This document shows positions 27,001-38,993 of a DNA stretch of 64,000 bases, piece by piece. The stretch lies in contig CM028895.1 of the NCBI GenBank assembly GCA_016801885.1, forward strand, positions 4,922,001-4,986,000, in the 5' to 3' direction. The position numbers and the translations under genes were made by a program. Each line of letters starts with the position of its first letter. The stretch's first letter is position 1. This stretch comes from Toxotes chatareus (lineage: Eukaryota > Chordata > Actinopteri > Toxotidae). Below the pieces are notes generated by a model. It saw nothing but the letters and a program-made list of their open reading frames with translations. It was not told the DNA's origin and searched no databases.

Positions 27001-30000
27001 TAAGTTGATGAGATGCATGATAAATAAATACAGATAACAGGAATAGTTGTGTAAGGTACAGGTACGCTTGCATCCCCAGGGTAGGACCTGACTATGTATC
27101 GCTCCTCCAGGTGTGCACACCGCGTAACCCGTGCCTCGATGGAAGCCACGACTGCAACAAAAACGCCCGCTGCAACTACCTTGGACACTTCGCTGACCCC
27201 ATGTACCGCTGTGAGTGCAAGCCCGGTTATGCAGGCAACGGCCACATCTGCGGAGAGGACACAGATCTGGATGGCTGGCCCAACGCTGACCTGGTCTGTG
27301 TGGAGAATGCCACCTACCACTGCAAAAAGGTAGGCAGTGGCTAAGCAGCTAGAACGAAACTCAGTGAATCAAAGTCACTTAAGAAACCACTGTTTTTCCA
27401 CAGTTAAATTACCTGTATGTTTATTATAGTCTCTGAGCGTCTGACCATGTTGTGTGTTATTCAGGACAACTGCCCCAACCTCCCTAACTCCGGGCAGGAA
27501 GATTATGATAAAGACGGCATTGGAGATGCTTGTGACAATGATGATGACAATGATGGCATTCCTGATGACAGGGTAAGTGAAACCTCTCCAGCTGTGGCTG
27601 TAACAGTGCACAAGGGAGTGTGTGTGTGTTCTCTGGCATTCATCATTCATTGTATCTAATAAGAAAGCAGGTGGAAAGGGAGGAAGGGGAGGGGAGGCTC
27701 AGCAGAAAAGAAAATGTTTCTCCCCTGCCTGAGCCGAAGCCTCAAATTCCAACACCGAGGTTCAGCTCTGAAGGAGCTGCTCGGTGTGTTTTCTAATCCC
27801 AACGTTAGATTTAGAACAGAGCCTAAAAATAAAGCAGCGTTTCATTCTGCATCACCCCCTCTCTGGAAACAGATCCACTCACACTATGACTGCAAATGAC
27901 AACTTTCTCGTCTGCTTTCTGTCCCTCGCTTTTGGAAACAGGACAACTGTCCATTCGTCTACAACCCCAGGCAGTATGATTATGACCGTGATGATGTGGG
28001 TGACCGCTGTGACAACTGCCCCTACAACAGTAACCCAGACCAGACAGACACAGACGACAATGGAGAGGGAGATGCCTGTGCTGTGGACATCGATGGAGAT
28101 GGTGAGGACTGGAAACTTTGATAAAAGCAGTCTGTGCGACATCTACATTGAAATGTACTTCGAAATTCTGAACTGCTTTTTTTCTGATCACATCTTACCA
28201 TTCATTCCCCAGGTATACTAAACGAGAAGGACAACTGTCCCTACGTGTACAATGTTGACCAGAGAGACACAGATCTGGACGGAGTGGGAGACATGTGCGA
28301 TAACTGCCCTCTGGAACATAATCCTGATCAGGTGTGTGGACACACACACACACACACACACACTTGCACACCCACCCACTGCCCTTCCCCATTTCCTTCC
28401 ACCTCACCCACCAACAATAATCCACATTTATCTCCCTGCCTTTCTCTATAGCTCAGCATATATCTCTCTTTCAAATGAGAGAGAGCCTCAGTGATTAGCC
28501 CTGTGTAGCTGTCTAAGCTTTATTACGCCATGTAAAGGAGTAAATCCTGTGTGCAGCTGAAGGGCACATCAGTTCAATAAGGCGTGGTGGGGGGCTAGAG
28601 GGGTCTTTTCAATGGCCCATTGACGTTAGTTGGCTAATGTGAGGGAAGAGGCCCTAGGCTGGATATTACTGAGGAATGGGCCCGGCCCTGGGCTGTGTCC
28701 CTGCCCTGCTGGTGCACCACGGGCCTACTCAGTCCACCTGTGCCATGCTACACTGAGAAATAGGAATGTGTTGAACAACAGGACTCAGAAGAGGGACGGG
28801 GGAAGGTGGGGAGCATCCAAGTCTACGCTGATGTGGTTTCTTAAAGGGAGAACCGCACACTGCAATTGAAGGCCAAAAGAGACATGTCCGGACACGGGCA
28901 CAGCAATGTTGTTTGCTTTTACACAGAGAGCAAAATTAGCACAAAAAAGTCCTCCTTTTTGAGATCTTCAACAGCAGAAGTTTTGATTCTACAGTTACCC
29001 AAATACTCTCCAGCCTTCCCTCCTCCCTCACTCCATCTCCTTCCATTCACTTGCCCCTATTCTTTGTTAGTGCCACAACGTGCGCCTAGTCCTGCCAAGT
29101 GGGGCTAGCATGACTTAGCCTTTCACTGCGGACCGTGGTGGCGCTCAACAAGCAAATTGTGGTAGGAGGAGTAACGGGTTCCTGTAGAGTGACGTTTGAT
29201 AGTCAGAAGATGAAAACTGCCGACAGATCTTGGACAAATTGAGCTTGGCAGCTTTACAGAAGCAGAGAGAGATTGGAGCCTGAGGAAAGTCCTTAATGAA
29301 AGCAGGGGAGGAGACATGAAAGAACAAGGGCAGCAGGAAACACTGTGATGAAAGGAAATAAAAACAGTGGAATGTAATCACCTATGTTAGTGTGGTAATA
29401 CTTCACTGTCCCCTTAAGCCATATATTAAGTCATAACTCTAACACTAAAACATTGTACCACTGCAGGTGGATTCAGATGATGACCGTGTGGGAGACAAGT
29501 GCGACAGCAACCAGGACATTGATGAGGATGGACATCAGAACAATCTGGACAACTGCCCGTACATTCCCAATGCCAACCAGGCTGACCATGACAAGGACGG
29601 CAAAGGAGACGCCTGTGACCACGATGACGACAATGATGGCATCCCTGATGAAAAGGACAACTGCAGACTGGCCTTCAATCCTGACCAACTGGACTCTGAT
29701 GGTGAGGAAAATAGGCCAAGTTTCAACCCTAAAGGACACAGCTTGTCCTAAACCAGCAAGCTCACGGCATGTCTCGAGGTCTTTGAAACACCATGGGTAT
29801 AATTATTAATGAATATGTAATGTATATTTTTCAGGTGATGGCCGTGGAGATGCTTGCAAAGATGACTTTGACCAAGACAATGTGCCTGACATCTATGATG
29901 TGTGCCCCGAGAACTTTGGCATTAGCGAGACAGACTTCCGTCAGTTCCAGATGGTTCCTCTAGATCCCAAAGGCACCTCTCAGATTGATCCTAACTGGGT

Positions 30001-31004
30001 TGTCCGCCATCAGGGCAAAGAGCTGGTTCAGACTGTCAACTGCGACCCAGGCATTGCTGTTGGTGAGTAATCAGCTTTGCACATCATTCTGATCCTGTGA
30101 TTTCTTTTACAGAATTAAGAATACAGTCTTTTGAGCACAGACCCTTCAGACCCAGATTTTTCTCCTTCATCAGGGTACCACGAGTTCAATGCAGTGGACT
30201 TCAGTGGGACCTTCTTCATCAACACAGAGAGGGATGATGATTACGCCGGCTTTGTGTTTGGGTACCAGTCCAGTTCAAGGTTCTATGTGGTGATGTGGAA
30301 GCAGATTACGCAGACGTATTGGTCAAACAAACCCACCAAGGCCCAGGGGTACTCCGGCCTGTCCATTAAAGTGGTTAACTCCACCACTGGCCCAGGAGAG
30401 CACCTCAGAAATGCCCTCTGGCACACTGGGAACACCCCCGGACAGGTAAGACATTTGGAGATTCTGTCTCCCAGTGGATGATTTTTGTATGTCATTAGGG
30501 AGATGAACCAATGGCTTTTTATTTCCCCATGCTTTAGGTCCGCACTCTCTGGCATGACCCTAAGAATGTTGGATGGAAAGACTTCACTGCCTACAGATGG
30601 CATCTGATCCACAGGCCAAGAACAGGACATATTAGGTGGGCACATTACATTGGCAGAGGGGTTAACTCTTCGCATGGGTTTGACATCAAAATCCCAACCT
30701 TAATTCTTCCTTTATTTCCACAGAGTTGTGATGTACGAGGGCAAAAAGATCATGGCAGACTCCGGTAGCATCTATGACAAGACATATGCAGGCGGCAGGC
30801 TAGGTCTTTTTGTCTTCTCACAAGAGATGGTATACTTCTCAGACCTCAAGTATGAATGCAGAGGTAAGGAATTATGTAAAAGCAAGTAATATGTGATTGC
30901 AGCTTCCCAACAAGCTTTTGGATTCCTGCTCTTAAAATCGATGTCCCAGACGTGGCCACATTCAGCTTCTCACACTGTCTCTCTTTCTTTTAACAGATGC
31001 ATAA
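21023..31004 (+). CDS. thbs1: Thrombospondin-1, complete multi-exon coding sequence
   Basis: This is a secreted, homotrimeric, calcium-binding matricellular glycoprotein that modulates cell adhesion, angiogenesis and latent TGF-beta activation. Coding exons read from the sequence are 21023-21086, 21245-21801, 22026-22101, 22478-22561, 22730-22839, 23308-23433, 24470-24566, 25457-25630, 25836-26012, 26099-26272, 26535-26662, 26800-26952, 27111-27329, 27465-27572, 27942-28101, 28213-28331, 29467-29701, 29835-30062, 30174-30445, 30538-30635, 30724-30863 and 30997-31004. They sum to 3,507 nt, 1,168 residues plus TAA, against 1,170 in human. All junctions are in frame. All introns are GT-AG except the one after 26952, which is GC-AG. 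The start lies in a strong CACCATGA context. The protein ends ECRDA, against ECRDP in human. KRFK at residues 428-431 supports THBS1 rather than THBS2. Whether this is paralog a or b is unresolved. Confidence 0.96.
21245..22101 (+). CDS. thbs1: thbs1 exons 3-4: N-terminal TSPN (laminin-G-like) domain
   Basis: Exon 3 (21245-21801, residues 22-207) and exon 4 (22026-22101, residues 208-232) encode the TSPN domain, which binds heparin, LRP1/calreticulin and integrins in mammals. Family landmarks are LIPPVPES, FLLLLNFKQF, ATGHWKNITLFVQED and GVLQNVRFVFGTT. A basic patch KQFKRTR (residues 93-99) sits where human has a heparin-binding RQMKKTR. A second basic segment of the human N terminus (KGSGRR) is weaker here (VPKKNQG). 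NIT is a probable N-glycosylation site. Exon 3 is clearly more GC-rich than its surroundings. Confidence 0.93.
22478..22839 (+). CDS. thbs1: thbs1 exons 5-6: linker and trimerisation coiled coil
   Basis: Exon 5 (22478-22561) encodes the linker with sequon NGSS and the conserved IRTEYTGHKTK. Exon 6 (22730-22839, residues 261-297) encodes DLQMVCGFSCEDL followed by a Leu/Val heptad-like segment. Cys266 and Cys270 match the two human cysteines that form the interchain disulfides of the trimer. The coil runs on into the start of exon 7 (TDENKLIKN). The spacing of CxxxC and the exon phase match the mammalian gene. Confidence 0.92.
23308..24566 (+). CDS. thbs1: thbs1 exons 7-8: von Willebrand type C domain
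   Basis: Exon 7 (23308-23433) finishes the coiled coil and begins the VWC domain at about Cys315 (CIHNGIVHKNKAEWTVDDC). Exon 8 (24470-24566) completes it with CRKISCPLIPC, ATVPDGECCPRC and ends near residue 371. The cysteine pattern is that of the procollagen homology domain of subgroup A thrombospondins (TSP1 and TSP2). The 1.0-kb intron between them (23,434-24,469) has no coding content. The 0.9-kb intron that follows (24,567-25,456) is likewise empty of genes. Confidence 0.92.
25457..26272 (+). CDS. thbs1: thbs1 exons 9-11: three type-1 (TSR) repeats
   Basis: One exon encodes each repeat: TSR1 25457-25630 (residues 372-429), TSR2 25836-26012 (430-488) and TSR3 26099-26272 (489-546). Each has a Trp ladder (WSPWSEW, WSHWSPW, WGPWSPW) suited to C-mannosylation, and a C-x-x-S/T-C-G O-fucosylation site: CSVSCG at 389, CSVTCG at 445 and CTLTCG at 502. 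CSVTCG is the classic CD36-binding, anti-angiogenic motif. KRFK at 428-431, just before TSR2, is the TSP1-specific motif that activates latent TGF-beta, and GGWSHW beside it is the docking motif. Exons share the same phase, as expected of duplicated modules. Confidence 0.95.
26535..27329 (+). CDS. thbs1: thbs1 exons 12-14: three EGF-like repeats and start of the wire
   Basis: Exon 12 (26535-26662, residues 547-589) encodes EGF1, from DGCLSNPCFAG to GIKCKDINE. Exon 13 (26800-26952, residues 590-640) encodes EGF2, preceded by a DINE calcium-binding motif and ending NKQ. Exon 14 (27111-27329, residues 641-713) encodes EGF3 (CNYLGHFADPMYRCECKPGY) and the first type-3 segment (EDTDLDGWPN). The intron after exon 13 begins GC rather than GT (CAG|GCAAGT). 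The exon limits are still secure, because residues on both sides match the family with no insertion. Confidence 0.94.
27465..29701 (+). CDS. thbs1: thbs1 exons 15-18: type-3 calcium-binding repeats
   Basis: Exons 27465-27572, 27942-28101, 28213-28331 and 29467-29701 encode residues 714 to about 920. The segment is a chain of DxDxDG-type calcium loops with paired cysteines (DKDGIGDACD, DRDDVGDRCDNC, DLDGVGDMCDNC, DEDGHQNNLDNC). In the family this wire binds many Ca2+ ions and wraps the C-terminal globe. No loop appears broken. Intron 17 (28,332-29,466) is the longest, about 1.1 kb, and holds an (AC)12 microsatellite. Confidence 0.94.
28340..28363. repeat. (AC)12 microsatellite in thbs1 intron 17
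   Basis: There are 24 bases of pure AC dinucleotide, just after the exon 17 donor (CAG|GTGTGT at 28,331/28,332). Confidence 0.95.
29835..31004 (+). CDS. thbs1: thbs1 exons 19-23: last type-3 repeat with RGD, and C-terminal domain
   Basis: Exon 19 (29835-30062) holds RGD at residues 924-926 (29,843-29,851), an integrin motif in a calcium loop, and the unpaired cysteine of VNCDPG (Cys990, human Cys992). Exon 20 (30174-30445) holds RFYVVM at 1032-1037, the CD47-binding peptide of mammals. Exons 30538-30635 and 30724-30863 complete the L-type-lectin-like beta sandwich (TLWHDPKNVGWKDFTAYRW, MYEGKKIMADSG, TYAGGRLGLFVFSQEMV). The last exon adds only the codons for Asp and Ala and the stop before the 3' UTR. 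This is the most conserved part of the protein. Confidence 0.95.
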
Positions 31005-32701
31005 ATGTGTGGCGCAGGAAGCTCTGAGGAATGCACCTTTTTTTGTATAAAGTATGAACTTTATGTATTCTGATGCAAAGTCCAGGGACCGATTTATCTC
31101 CGCGACTCTTTCTTCTGCGGCACGCACACTCGGAAGGGGGCAAAGGGCATGTGGTCAGCCTCAGGGTAACTTGAAGCTGGTTCGGGCGGAGCACCAACCG
31201 GCTGACTGCCAGTTGAGGATCAGAGAGCCCCTTCTCCTCCACCCTTAGCATCTGCGAGAGCAGGGAGAACTAGGGAAGAAAAAGAAAACAAGCCCTCTAG
31301 CTTTGCCAGTAGGACAGCAACACCTTTCTATCCCAGCTCTGCCTGCTTTCTCGCTCTCTGAAAGACCTCATTCATCTCTGTGCGGGAGCGGCTCCCCATA
31401 GACAACTATGCACTTCCAAGCCTTTACATCTCTCTCTGTCTTTCTATCTCACTTCTCAAACCCGTGTGCCTTTCTGCCTTACCTTCTGGATGGACATCCT
31501 AAAGAAAGAAACTGATGAAATATTCCCTTTGCTTTACCAGATCTGCCAGGATGTACAGTAGATTCTGAATGATACAACTTTTGAGGACTCAAAGGATGAA
31601 GACAACAATAATTTTTTTTTTTTTTTTTTTTTTTAAACCATTGTTGTTAAGGACTTGCAACTTAAGAAAACTTTTGGGAGTGGAGAGAGTAAGAAATAAG
31701 GCGAAGATGATGATGTGGATGTTTGCGTTCATGTATGTACTGTATGTGGAAGACTGGTCATGAATGGAGCAAGAAAGTGCTTTTACCCATCTACCTAAGA
31801 CGCTCTGTAGAGAGGAACTGTGGAGAAAGTACAAAAATTAAATTTATGTTAATGTCTTTTAAACATACAATATCACAGGCTTTGCTGACTTTGTTTGGTT
31901 AAATAAGCAACTCTCAGGGTGAGATGGAAGCCACGATCTTCCCATATCAAAACAGCGAGAAAAAAAAAATACATTTCACAAAAAAAACAAGTTTTGCTAG
32001 AGCCAGTGATCTCAAAGCTAGTATTTCCTCCAAAACACTCCCCATCTCACACCAAAACCCTAGTCACTGAAGAGATTTATCAGCCTCAGCTTTTGAGGAT
32101 TTCAAACTGAAATTATGTAAATACATGTAATTTATTGACTCTTGCCTACAATGTAGGCAGCAAAGGAAATTTGGATACTTTGAAAAAGTAAAAACTCCAT
32201 CCAACGAAAACTGACTTAAAATCAGGTAACATCAGATGTCAGGTGCAGGATGCGTGCCCGTCAGTGTGTATCATCTCCCACTGTACAAAGTGAATTAGGT
32301 ATTCTTCGGATGGGGCTGTTTAGCATGAAGCGTATGTGACTTGTGCCTTTTCTTCAGAGAGAGATGAAAAACAAAGGAAATCTTTGATGTACAAACATTA
32401 CCTCATTGCTGTTGTATAATTTGATCAAACAAAAACACAACCATATTCCTTTGAAATGATCAACATCTTAGTGCTACTGTAGCATGAGCTGTAAATAGTA
32501 TGACATTTCATATCTAAAAACACGACCCAGCTCCCAGTCCCATGATCTACCCCAGTGAAAACGATGGTTAAAATGGGAGGTTTCTTTTTTTTTTTTTTTT
32601 TTTAATATAAGTAATTTTGCTTTATCATATTATGTCCAGTGCTGTTCTTAGCAGATAAATTATTGTTCCGGTTTGTCTTAGCTGATTGTGAGAGGTTGAT
32701 C

Positions 32702-32733
32702 TGTATGTGTGCGCGCGCGCGTGTGTGTGTGTA
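32702..32733. repeat. Alternating purine-pyrimidine (TG/CG) tract in the thbs1 3' UTR
   Basis: There are 32 bases of unbroken pyrimidine-purine alternation: TGTATGTGTG, then five CG steps, then TG steps. It is prone to Z-DNA in duplex form. It abuts a TGTAGATA site at 32,730. Confidence 0.9.
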
Positions 32734-32995
32734 GATAAATGCTATTTAAATAATTTATCAGGATTTGTTGCCTTGCAAAATGGCACATGTCCATCTGTAT
32801 AAACGGTTTGCACACTGACGTGAGGATGTTCTGTTCTTTATTGTTTTTACCTTTTTTTTTTTTTGGTTATTGTGTATCATTGTTACCATTATTTTTGTAC
32901 AATTAGTTTTGCTTGTCTGTAAACATTTTCTTAGTTGTACAAAGCAAAAATGCTGTTTTTATTCATAGCGATTATTTTGTTACATACTTCAAGAC

Positions 32996-33001
32996 AATAA
33001 A
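32996..33001 (+). terminator. thbs1 polyadenylation signal AATAAA
   Basis: A canonical AATAAA is followed within 20-40 nt by a GT-rich stretch (CCTGTGTACGCTTTTGTCTG), which fits a downstream cleavage element. It is the last such signal before the repeat-free flank and gives a transcript end near 33,020. Confidence 0.75.
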
Positions 33002-33024
33002 TAGTTGTTAAAATTCTCAAACCT

Positions 33025-35974
33025 GTGTACGCTTTTGTCTGTCAGATCGGATTTATGTTCTGTATTTATGTTCTTTCATCCAGCTTTAAGTCTATGGTTT
33101 GTTCAAGCCTAGACCTTGTTCAGATGACGTGGAAATACAGAGACATGTTTTACATTAAACACACTGGCAGACAGACTCACTGTAGGCCTCTCTTCCGAGC
33201 AGACGACTTCACAAAGACAACTGGATTTAATTTGGTCAGCTGCGGTCACAATGCCCAACACTCGGATATATTCAAATACTCAAACTCAGAATGATTGCCC
33301 AGTTCCCCCCCGAGGCACAAACCGAGTTGTACTTTGAGGCTTTTATTTTTTTCTCCCTGCAGACAGGCACACATCGTCTCTGTGATGAAGGCCACATGAG
33401 GAATGTGACACAAACGTCTGCTCCTCAGCTTGATCTGCCTGACCCCTCTGTGATGTGCGCTGACCTCTGCAAAAGGTCAAACAACACGGAGGGCAAATAT
33501 TAGGACAACGCAAACCTTGACATTGGCTCAATGACTTCGGAGGACAGACGTTAAAATAAACCACTGGTGGACAAAATGAGAGAAACACAACATAGAGAAA
33601 GAGACTTGTGGGAAATCTACCTGAGGCTGATGTGCATACAGTAAATAAAAGTTCCCGCAAAAACAAAGAAGAAACCCAATCCTCCCAAAAAAGGGATCCA
33701 AGGACAGTGAGGTCTGAGCCAAACAAACTCAAGAGCCCAATTAAGTATGTGCTCAACCGGAACAAACCCAAAACAGAGGGGGAACACAAATATTGGCAAC
33801 AGCCTTATGTGCCACCAATTATCGAGCAGCAGGGTCCAAAAGAAGAGCAACACATATCATTCATACCATCACTGATAACACTACATGTGACCAGACCCTA
33901 CTGATAAATCTAGTTAGGTATTAGACATACTGTCACACAAACCTGAGACCCACAGCAATGGGACTTAACATAAGCATAACACATTCAGACCCATGTCCAG
34001 TTGTGGACACTAGGAACTAAATGGACCTGGGAAGACCTCTGGTCAGTAGTCAAAAAGTTTGTGGTGTCTTGTGACACAGACTTTGAGTTTCTGTGACTTT
34101 CTCTGTCACAGTGGCTGCATCTCTGCTCATGCAAAAACCCGAGCTCCACAGTTTATCCGACAAAAGACAGAAGAAACACAATGCTCTGTGTGCCTGGGCT
34201 TTTTACTGAGGAAATACCTACAAGACATAATGTGTTTAAACAGGTTCAGCAACAGCTTTTAATGAAATGAGAATAAGATGACTCACTGTTATTCTGTAGT
34301 AATCAAAGGCAAAGAAGCAAACAGATAATTGTGGAACATTTTTTTCAGCTTTTTTAATCTAAGAAGTCGTTTATAAACTCGGTAGTCATGCTGACAGCCC
34401 AGCATGGGTTAGTACGGATTATTAAAATGTGGCAACACTGAGGGCTAGACATCTTAATACCAGCTGCAGTTCTCACACCTCTCTGCCAGCTGTCTACAAA
34501 CACCCACATGTTTACTGTTAGAGCCTTTTTTAGGTTGTGAGTCAGGATGTGAGCGTTGCCACGCTGAGAATCCTCACCACTTTACAGAACATTTACCTGC
34601 AACCAGGCAATTTTCGAACATGCATTTTGTCTCCTGTTAATGTTGGATTTTATGCAAATTATCTTATGTCTTCCTTATATTTGGGAAATGCAAATAATGA
34701 CAAGGACAAATCCTAACAGGAAATTTTCACTTTTATGAAGTACCTTTTATGCGTCTCTAAAAACAATACAATAAAATCAACAAGTTTTGCTTGAAAATTG
34801 AATGAAGGAGGAGGAGACGATGCATTCTGCAGCTGCCTCACCCTGATCCAGTGATGTGCGCATGGTCACTCTGGTCAACCACATGGTCGAAGCTTTACTC
34901 TAAGACACCTCGAAGGTGAACATTTATGGAAACCACAGTGTATCTTGTTGCCCAACCTTAGATTTTCCCAGAGAGACCAGGACTTCAAACTGGCGGCCTT
35001 CCGGTCACAGCTCACTACCGTGATTACTTGCCACACACACTCCTCAAATAATGACAGACCAAAGCTGAAAAGGACCCACCCAATTACCTCCAGCCCCTTT
35101 AATGGGTCTGCAAAAAGCACCTTTTGCAGTAAAACGATATATACATCAGCCTTGAAGTGTGGTGACTAATGCAAAGTGCTGATGAATGGAACAAAGGCCC
35201 TCCACCCTGGAGTTACAACGGATTTATTTAGCTCCTGTAATCCACCCAGGGAAGTGGAGAGACCGTGCTCCATTTGCAGAATCCGCTGCCACAACTGCCC
35301 TCAAACCTCAGACTTCAAACCTGAAACGCCACATTTGATCTGGCCTCCCTCCCCCCTTTAGTCTATCATTTGACACCTTTATGTCTCATGCCTCTGTGTA
35401 TTGAGGTGTTTAAGTGTCATGTTAAGATGGAAGACCCCCCACTGAATACTGCAGCATTTACCCACCATCCACCTCATGGGCTGTAGGACACCACCTGTAC
35501 ACACAGTGTTCGAGGCTCAAACAAGAAAAAAACAACATTTTCTCAAACAATAAAGACTTGGTGAAAATAAGTCTGGAATGTGGTTTTAGTCATAGCATTT
35601 CTTTCCACTATGATATTAGCTGGGTGCGTAGGCTATGATCAAAATCAAACCTCAGTGACACCTGCGCTCTATTGTTCCAAAGAAAAAACAGCTGCGGGCA
35701 CTAGAATTGCTAAAATCATTGCTTTAATCATTCCAGCTGTTATGTAACATCTTGAGTCATCTGTGCTTTCTGCTTCTGCACATGCTGGGCTCTGCTGTTC
35801 TAGAAATCTCTGAAGATTAGAGGCTTCAAACGGCTGAAGAATTGACATGTGGAAACTGAGAGACAAGGTACTATAGGAGCAAAGAGGCAAAACCTAATAT
35901 TCGGTCCCACTCATTACATGCTTCTTGCATGCATCTTGTCACTTAAATATTCACAAGAACACAAAGCAGTAGGA
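33025..35974. other. Downstream non-coding region, proximal
   Basis: No gene is supported. Overlapping open frames on both strands at 33,343-33,904 (up to 148 codons) have no recognisable domain. They lie in compositionally biased sequence, and I treat them as chance. Confidence 0.45.
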
Positions 35975-36396
35975 AGAGGACATCCTTCTATAATTCTATA
36001 CAAGAAGCCGAGTTTGATCTTGAATTTTTGAATCACCTCTTGAATACGAGTCTTGAATGACGGCCTATTATCAAGCCAAATTTCTGAGTATTTGTGTGAC
36101 TCAGCAAGAGTAACGTGTGTGCCATGTAAAGTTTTAATGGCAGGATGGTCAGAGGCGCAGGTGGAGGTGGAGAAAACCATGCACTTGATCTTTTCAACAT
36201 TTAAAACCAGCCTATGATTAAGGAGTGACAAATGGAAGGCACCAAAGGCAGACTGAAGACAAGTCAGGACCTGTGCTGGGCTGAAGCCCGGGGCGTATAA
36301 AACTGTATCATCAGCAACACTGATGTATTGATTAGGAATAATTATATTATTTATTTATAATATCAACAACAGTGGACCAAGGATAGAGCCCTGCTG
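35975..36396 (-). mobile_element. LINE (non-LTR retrotransposon) reverse-transcriptase relic
   Basis: Read on the minus strand, one frame encodes QQGSILGPLLLIL, then a stop (TAA, complement of 36,355-36,357), then YISVADDTVLYAPG, then HRLVLNVEKIKCMVFS and SFKTRIQEVIQKFKIKLGFLYR. The order of QGS-LGPLL, the catalytic-type ADD box (VADD here for the usual YADD), the NxxKTK-like motif and the KLGFLYR segment is that of the reverse-transcriptase palm and thumb of fish non-LTR retrotransposons of the Jockey/CR1/L2 group. The piece covers only part of the domain. The in-frame stop and missing ends show it is dead. The clade cannot be fixed from this fragment. Confidence 0.82.
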
Positions 36397-38963
36397 ATGT
36401 TTTTGTACTGTGGCCTTTAATGCTCGATTAAATTATAATTATTGCTATAGTGAAATAAACTAAAAAATCTCCACACCATGACTTCTGCAGACAGTTTTAG
36501 CACCTGTGCAAAACCCAACTCTCGGACAATGTTACAACAGTCACGGCACGAGCCAAACAAAGAAATGGCTCTCGTGATGATGTTCATGTAAATAATTGGC
36601 TACTGTTCTGTAGCTCCCCTCTGTGAGCCTTCATAAAATAATCCCCTGTAGAGAACAATAGTTCCTGTGATTGTTGGCAGTTGTGATGAGATTCCTGACT
36701 AGGATGTGCTCTGACCTCTGACCCCTGGCTTGGCTGCACCTGGCAAACTCAAACAGGCAGAGAGTATTTTGATGGAAAATGGTGACCTTCAACCACCTTT
36801 GATGAATAGCGACAGGTAAAATACCCGCCTCTAAACATCATTACAAGGATGTCATAAATCCTCGCTCTCATGTTGGTATGTCTCTGGGGCAACACAGCGA
36901 CAGGTTATGAAAAGCAAGTTCACAATTTCAAAACAATGAGGTGAAAAATTGCCGACCGTTTTCAAGTGTCTGGTATGAGAACCACGCATTGAAACGTAAT
37001 CACCAACATTTTTTTTTTTTTTTTGAGGTGTCGAGTGAGACGTGGCAAACGTGTTTGTGTTCTTTTGCGCATTACTCCTGTTTGTTTTTCCTCCGTCTTC
37101 TTTGGGACACAAGTAAGGCAGAGAAACTGTTTGAATAGTGAAAAGATCAATGTTCCAAAACAACACAAAGAAGACTACACTGGCAACGCCTGGTGTGTGA
37201 CCAGAATTCCACTGCGGATGAAATTCGTTTTTCTTCCTTATTTTATTGCTTTGAGACGAACGCCAAATGCCTGCTTTTGCTCTACAGTGTGGAAACACCA
37301 AGCACATGCTCTCCTTGACTTTAATCTACAAATCTTCCACTGTCCAGGTTAACCACAGTGAGATAGAATCTTTTTTTTTTCCATGTTTGGCTCATTATTA
37401 AAATGTTGAAAAGTTAAAAGTAAATGCAATAGAGGAGTCACGCAGGTTTCCATGGAGAACATCCAGCATCCAATGAAGGTTCGGAATTTAGAACAGCTTT
37501 TCTTTCTGTGCTGGATCTTTCCTTTAGCTCGTGATTTGAAGCGAGTGACCTAAAATTCTTTCCTAACTTTGCTTTTTTTTCCTGGACTTTCCAGAGAAAG
37601 AAAGAGAGAAACCTTTTTGTCACTTGTTCAAAAGCAGAACTGCTCATCATAATGTTGATTCTATGAATTAAAGATTTGACAATGCACCTAGTAACTACAG
37701 CAAACAACCACTCAGCCTAAGTTTTACATTCTTAAAGCAATTCAGATTTTCTTCATGGCACTGATATATTACTAATAGCAATATTCATTTTTTTGTGCTC
37801 GTATAACACTAGTATGAAGGTCGATGTCCACTACAGACAACAGCAGAAGAGAGAGACCCCAGACACTATTAGTGTGCTATTCATTAACTGAACTGGCAGC
37901 AGATGAGAGAGGATAAAGGACACTGAAGGAAGAGGCAATGGCTTTTAATTTCCTGAAGGGAGCACGCCCTGCTACTGCTCTACAGCTTCTGTTTATCCGA
38001 TGGCCTGTAATTCTTCCTGGCCTCGGCCCTTGTGTCGAGTTACAGACTCGGCTTCAAACACACAGCATCCCTGCCACAGCAAAGACAAAGTGTGCCCATG
38101 GAGAGTTTACCCCCACCACCACCACCACCACTCAGCTGCACATTAACGTCACTGTAACGTAGGGTTAAGGTGCTCTAGTAATGATGATGACAGGCAAAGT
38201 CGAGGGTTGTGTTGGTATTGACGTGGAGTACAGAACATCCTATAGCTACAACTAATCATCCACAAACCGGAGATATGAGAAGTTATTCAGTGCTAAGAAC
38301 CGAGGGCTCTGGTACGACCACAAACACAAACACTGGCTCCAACCTTGACTGCAGGACACAGAGCAGGCTCTGAATACGGACATGATGTCTTCTGTTTGAA
38401 CATGCACGGCAGTGAACGACCACCTAGAGGAAGTCAAGTACTCTGCGTGTTGTTGACCACAGATCGGCCACCCCCCCTCTCCGCACAGAGGTGCGAAATA
38501 TTAGAGATAGCTGTGGCAGACGGATTTCCACACAGACATTAAACCTCCCCACAGGCCGGGCATTGCGTGAGAGACAGAGATGTAAACAGTCGAGATAGAG
38601 ACACCTGTGTTTCGTTTATGTGTCGCTGCGAGGATGAGGTCTGATACTAGTTGAGATTTATTTGAACTGACATATGTTATGATGGTGAAATATGGCTGAC
38701 GGATAGCTCACTGGCTTATATATTAAGTAGGTCACAAAAGCTAGGAATGAGGCTGGATTTAAATTCTAAAAATTGATTTTCCAGTTAATATGAATTTACA
38801 TTTGAATGATTCAATATTGATTCTTAAAATCCCAGGACGGAGGTTCACTTCATGATGTGTAAAATATTTGCTTTGTGGAAGGTGAGTTATTATAAAATGC
38901 ACAAAAAGGCTGTTTTAAGTTAAAACTTAATATAGATAATAGCTGGGTACATGAGCCGCCTTG
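36397..38963. other. Downstream non-coding region
   Basis: No gene is supported. A 151-codon frame on the minus strand (36,852-37,307) spans an A/T run and has no recognisable domain. A (CAC)n-like run lies near 38,110-38,130. Confidence 0.4.
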
Positions 38964-38993
38964 AGTCACGACAGCCCCGGGTCTGTCGTGACT
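38964..38993. repeat. Perfect inverted repeat (11-bp arms, 8-nt loop)
   Basis: The left arm AGTCACGACAG (38,964-38,974) and the right arm CTGTCGTGACT (38,983-38,993) are exact reverse complements around CCCCGGGT. The arms are more GC-rich than the flanks. No tRNA-like or terminator-like context is seen. Confidence 0.9.

Larger units (their letters stand above)
31005..33020 (+). other. thbs1 3' UTR
   Basis: The stretch runs from the TAA at 31,002-31,004 to the predicted cleavage point about 20 nt after the AATAAA at 32,996-33,001. It is AT-rich, with T-runs at about 31,612-31,634 and 32,584-32,603. It carries candidate post-transcriptional sites: a miR-18-type seed match GCACCTT at 31,033, a miR-19-type 8-mer TTTGCACA at 32,807, and TGTANATA Pumilio-type sites at 32,116, 32,490 and 32,730. 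An ATTAAA at 31,837-31,842 could give a shorter isoform. A length of about 2 kb is close to the mammalian 3' UTR. Open frames in it are not genes. Confidence 0.8.
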